Shown: piece by piece, positions 3,952 to 6,773 of the stretch | Layout: every line of letters starts with the position of its first letter | Numbering within the stretch: position 1 is the stretch's first letter | Source of the DNA: JAFLCA01 sp041907145 | Lineage (GTDB): Bacteria > Bdellovibrionota_C > UBA2361 > JAFLCA01 | DNA: 6,773 nucleotides | Reading direction: 5' to 3' | Assembly (NCBI GenBank): GCA_041907145.1 | Contig: JAYRHW010000279.1 | Span: 1-6,773, forward strand | Translations under genes and position numbers: made by a program | Notes under the pieces: model-generated | Seen by the model: the letters and a program-made list of their open reading frames with translations, nothing else | Told to the model about the DNA's origin: nothing | The model's database searches: none

Positions 3952-6773
3952 ATGTCCAACACTGCAATCAACTTAACTCGAGAAACTGAAATGAATTCGA
4001 CGTCTGGAATTGCTCAGGATTCTTTCGTCCGCCGGCATATTGGACCATCCGCCGCCGAGACTCGGCAAATGTTGGCATTGCTCGGGTACAAGGATCTCGA
4101 CTCCTTCATTGCTGATGTCGTGCCTGCTCATATTCGACTTAAGGGTGCCCTATCCATGTCTCGTTTCGGCCGTGAACTCAGTGAGAATGATGCACTGGCA
4201 CTACTGAGCAGTATTGCGGAACAGAATCAGACTTATCGCTCGTTTATAGGCATGGGGTACTACAACTGCATTACCCCTCCAGTCATACAGCGCAATATTC
4301 TCGAGAACCCGGGTTGGTATACCCAGTACACGCCGTATCAGCCTGAAATCTCGCAGGGCCGCCTCGAAGCTCTGCTGAATTTTCAGACGTTAGTTTGCGA
4401 TATGACCGGCCTGCAGATCGCCAATGCCTCGCTGCTGGACGAAGGGACGGCTGCTGCTGAAGCCATGACGATGAGTCATGCCTTGGCAGCTAAAGACGAC
4501 GCTTCGGCGGCAAATAAATATTTTGTGGCAGTAGATACTCATCCGCAGACGATAGCCATCGTTAAAACTCGCGCTGAGGCGCTAGGCATTGAGATAGTTA
4601 CCGGCAGTGCTGCAGCGTTTAAACCGGATAGCTCATTTTTCGGCGCGCTTGTTCAGTATCCGGCCAGCACTGGTGCCATTTTCGATTACTCTGATTTTGC
4701 CAACAGAGTGCACGAGTGCGGCGGTTTTCTGACTGTTGCCACCGATTTGCTGGCCCTTGCAATGCTAAAGGCGCCTGGTGAATTCGGAGCTGATATCGCT
4801 GTTGGCAGCGCTCAGCGCTTTGGTGTGCCGCTTGGTTTTGGCGGTCCGCATGCTGCATTCTTTGCGACGAGAGACGAACACAAGCGCCTCATGCCTGGCC
4901 GCTTAGTCGGTGTCTCTAAGGATTCTCGCGGTCGCCCGGCACTGCGGTTGGCACTGCAAACCCGCGAACAACATATCCGCCGTGAGAAGGCCACCAGCAA
5001 TATTTGCACGGCGCAGGTCTTGTTGGCAGTTATGGCCAGCATGTATGCCGTCTACCACGGTCCCGAAGGCATCAAGCGCATTGCTCGGCGTGTACATTCC
5101 TTGACGAATGCGTTGGCGGAGGGATTAACGAAACTGGGCCTCACTTTGGAGTCCTCTCATTACTTTGATACCTTAGTCATTAAGGCCGGTGCAGCAGCGA
5201 AAGAGATTGCGGCGCGTGCTGAATCCAAGAAAGTGAACTTGCGCCTGTTGGAAAATGGAAATTTCGGGGTTTCCATTGATGAGGCAACTTCCGAATCGGA
5301 TGTTATAGAACTGTTGTGGATCTTTGCCGGTGATAAGGCGCCCCGTGCTCTGGCGCTGCAGGCGGAAGCTTCAAAGATCCCCGGATCACTTATGCGAACA
5401 GCGCCGTTCCTGACGCATGAGGTTTTCAATCGCTATCACTCGGAGACCGAGTTTCTCCGTTATGTAAGACGTCTAGAGTCCCGCGATTTGTCGCTCACTG
5501 CCGCGATGATTCCCCTGGGCTCTTGCACGATGAAGCTGAATGCGACTTCCGAAATGTTCCCGGTTACCTGGAAGCAATTTGGGGCCATCCATCCGTTTTC
5601 CCCGCGCTCGCAGTTTAAGGGGTACGAGCGCATGTTCGAGGATCTCGAGATTGCATTGAAGGAAATTACCGGGTTCTCGGCAGTTTCGCTGCAGCCTAAC
5701 GCAGGCTCTCAAGGCGAGTATGCCGGGTTGCTGGCCATTCGCGGTTACCATCTCAGCCGCGGCGACGCCCACCGAACAATCTGCCTTATCCCCAAGTCCG
5801 CGCACGGCACGAATCCAGCCAGCGCGGTTATGGTTGGCATGCAAGTGGTCGTGGTTGATTGTGACGAAAATGGCAATGTCGCGATCGAGGATCTGAAGGA
5901 AAAGCTCTTAGAGCATAAACAGAATCTCGCGGCCTTGATGGTGACTTATCCATCTACCCATGGGGTTTTCGAGGAGTCGATCAAGGATATCGCAAAGCTA
6001 GTTCATGAGAATGGCGGACAAGTGTACATGGACGGGGCAAATCTCAATGCTCAGGTGGGCTTATGTCGCCCGGCCGATTTTGGAGCCGATGTCTGTCATA
6101 TCAATTTGCATAAGACTTTCTGTATCCCGCACGGCGGCGGCGGGCCGGGCATGGGGCCGATCGCAGTGGCGGCTCATTTGGCGCCATTTCTGCCGGGGCA
6201 TCCTGTAGTCTCGCTAGGTCACAAGGGTGGGGTAGGACCGGTATCGGCGGCTCCTTGGGGATCTGCCAGCATCTTGGTAATTCCCTGGATGTATATGGCC
6301 ATGATGGGCGCTGAGGGACTTACGCTGGCTACGAAAATCGCGATACTTAATGCCAACTACATTGCAAAGCGCCTCGAGAACTCTTTCCCGGTTCTCTACC
6401 GAGGGAAGAAGGGGCTGGTTGCGCATGAGTGCATCCTCGATTTGAGAAATCTCAAACGTGCGGTTGGGCTTGAAGTGGTTGATGTGGCCAAACGCCTGAT
6501 GGATTTTAACTTCCATGCGCCGACGGTTTCATTCCCGGTCGCGGAAACACTGATGGTCGAGCCGACTGAATCCGAGGCTAAGCCGGAGCTTGATCGTTTT
6601 TGTGACGCGATGATTGCGATACGCGAGGAGATTCGCCTGGTGGAAGAAGGCAAGCTCGACAAGAGCAATAATCCGTTGAAGCATGCTCCGCATACGGCGG
6701 CTGACCTGACGGATGAAAAATGGGATCGTCCCTATTCCCGAGAGCAGGCGGTTTTCCCGAGTGCCGAGACTAA
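3952..6773 (+). CDS. gcvP: Glycine dehydrogenase (decarboxylating), P-protein, C-terminus cut by window edge
   Basis: GcvP is the PLP enzyme that decarboxylates glycine and loads the aminomethyl group on lipoyl-GcvH. The reading frame is open from 3952 to the right edge, 940 codons; E. coli GcvP has 957, so roughly 30 residues are missing. It is the single-chain, two-domain form. The N-terminal half shows RRHIGPS (27-33), LDEGTAAAEAM (from 162), GSAQRFGVPLGFGGPHAAFFA (from 285) and TREQHIRREKATSNICT (from 337). The C-terminal catalytic half shows GSCTMKLN (from 523), KSAHGTNPASA (from 615) and NLHKTFCIPHGGGGPGMGP, in which Lys721 (codon 6112-6114) forms the PLP Schiff base. KWDRPYSREQAVFP is the usual near-C-terminal segment. 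The start could instead be the ATG at 3991 (13 codons later), whose N-terminal length is closer to E. coli; 3952 has the better ribosome binding site. It is last of the visible gcvTHP run, and no lpd is in the window. Confidence 0.96.
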   Translation, partial: MSNTAINLTRETEMNSTSGIAQDSFVRRHIGPSAAETRQMLALLGYKDLDSFIADVVPAHIRLKGALSMSRFGRELSENDALALLSSIAEQNQTYRSFIGMGYYNCITPPVIQRNILENPGWYTQYTPYQPEISQGRLEALLNFQTLVCDMTGLQIANASLLDEGTAAAEAMTMSHALAAKDDASAANKYFVAVDTHPQTIAIVKTRAEALGIEIVTGSAAAFKPDSSFFGALVQYPASTGAIFDYSDFANRVHECGGFLTVATDLLALAMLKAPGEFGADIAVGSAQRFGVPLGFGGPHAAFFATRDEHKRLMPGRLVGVSKDSRGRPALRLALQTREQHIRREKATSNICTAQVLLAVMASMYAVYHGPEGIKRIARRVHSLTNALAEGLTKLGLTLESSHYFDTLVIKAGAAAKEIAARAESKKVNLRLLENGNFGVSIDEATSESDVIELLWIFAGDKAPRALALQAEASKIPGSLMRTAPFLTHEVFNRYHSETEFLRYVRRLESRDLSLTAAMIPLGSCTMKLNATSEMFPVTWKQFGAIHPFSPRSQFKGYERMFEDLEIALKEITGFSAVSLQPNAGSQGEYAGLLAIRGYHLSRGDAHRTICLIPKSAHGTNPASAVMVGMQVVVVDCDENGNVAIEDLKEKLLEHKQNLAALMVTYPSTHGVFEESIKDIAKLVHENGGQVYMDGANLNAQVGLCRPADFGADVCHINLHKTFCIPHGGGGPGMGPIAVAAHLAPFLPGHPVVSLGHKGGVGPVSAAPWGSASILVIPWMYMAMMGAEGLTLATKIAILNANYIAKRLENSFPVLYRGKKGLVAHECILDLRNLKRAVGLEVVDVAKRLMDFNFHAPTVSFPVAETLMVEPTESEAKPELDRFCDAMIAIREEIRLVEEGKLDKSNNPLKHAPHTAADLTDEKWDRPYSREQAVFPSAET

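Overview
This window is a chromosomal housekeeping stretch from a bacterium of moderate GC content. It holds a one-carbon/glycine metabolism cluster and, at its left edge, the start of a transposase gene. The order gcvT-gcvH-gcvP with a single long two-domain P-protein (rather than split gcvPA/gcvPB) is the arrangement found in Proteobacteria in the broad sense, including Bdellovibrio-like and delta-like groups. I cannot place it more precisely from sequence alone.

Layout, left to right. Positions 1-116 (minus strand) hold the first 38 codons of a Y1/IS200-like, REP-associated type transposase (RAYT) that runs off the left edge. Its start codon lies in a stem-loop (107-141). Next, on the same strand, comes ald, a full-length L-alanine dehydrogenase (170-1285) with a small hairpin plus T-run overlapping its stop codon. 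A 137-bp divergent intergenic region (1286-1422) separates ald from folD. It carries a perfect 10-bp palindrome, a short GC hairpin and a 16-bp direct repeat with a 19-bp period. On the plus strand follow folD (1423-2319, GTG start), a 74-bp gap with a hairpin around the folD stop codon, then gcvT (2394-3503), gcvH (3529-3915) and gcvP (from 3952, running off the right edge with perhaps 30 residues missing).

How the genes work together. GcvP decarboxylates glycine and passes the aminomethyl group to the lipoyl arm of GcvH. GcvT releases ammonia and makes 5,10-methylene-tetrahydrofolate. FolD oxidises this to 10-formyl-THF with NADP+. The fourth subunit, lipoamide dehydrogenase (L-protein), is not in the window. 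Ald interconverts alanine with pyruvate and ammonia; in some bacteria it also aminates glyoxylate to glycine, which would make it a feeder for this pathway (inference).

No clearly novel multi-gene system is visible. The points most worth a second look are the partial transposase and the hairpin over its start, the direct repeats ahead of folD, a roughly 16-residue insertion in FolD, and the structured folD-gcvT junction.
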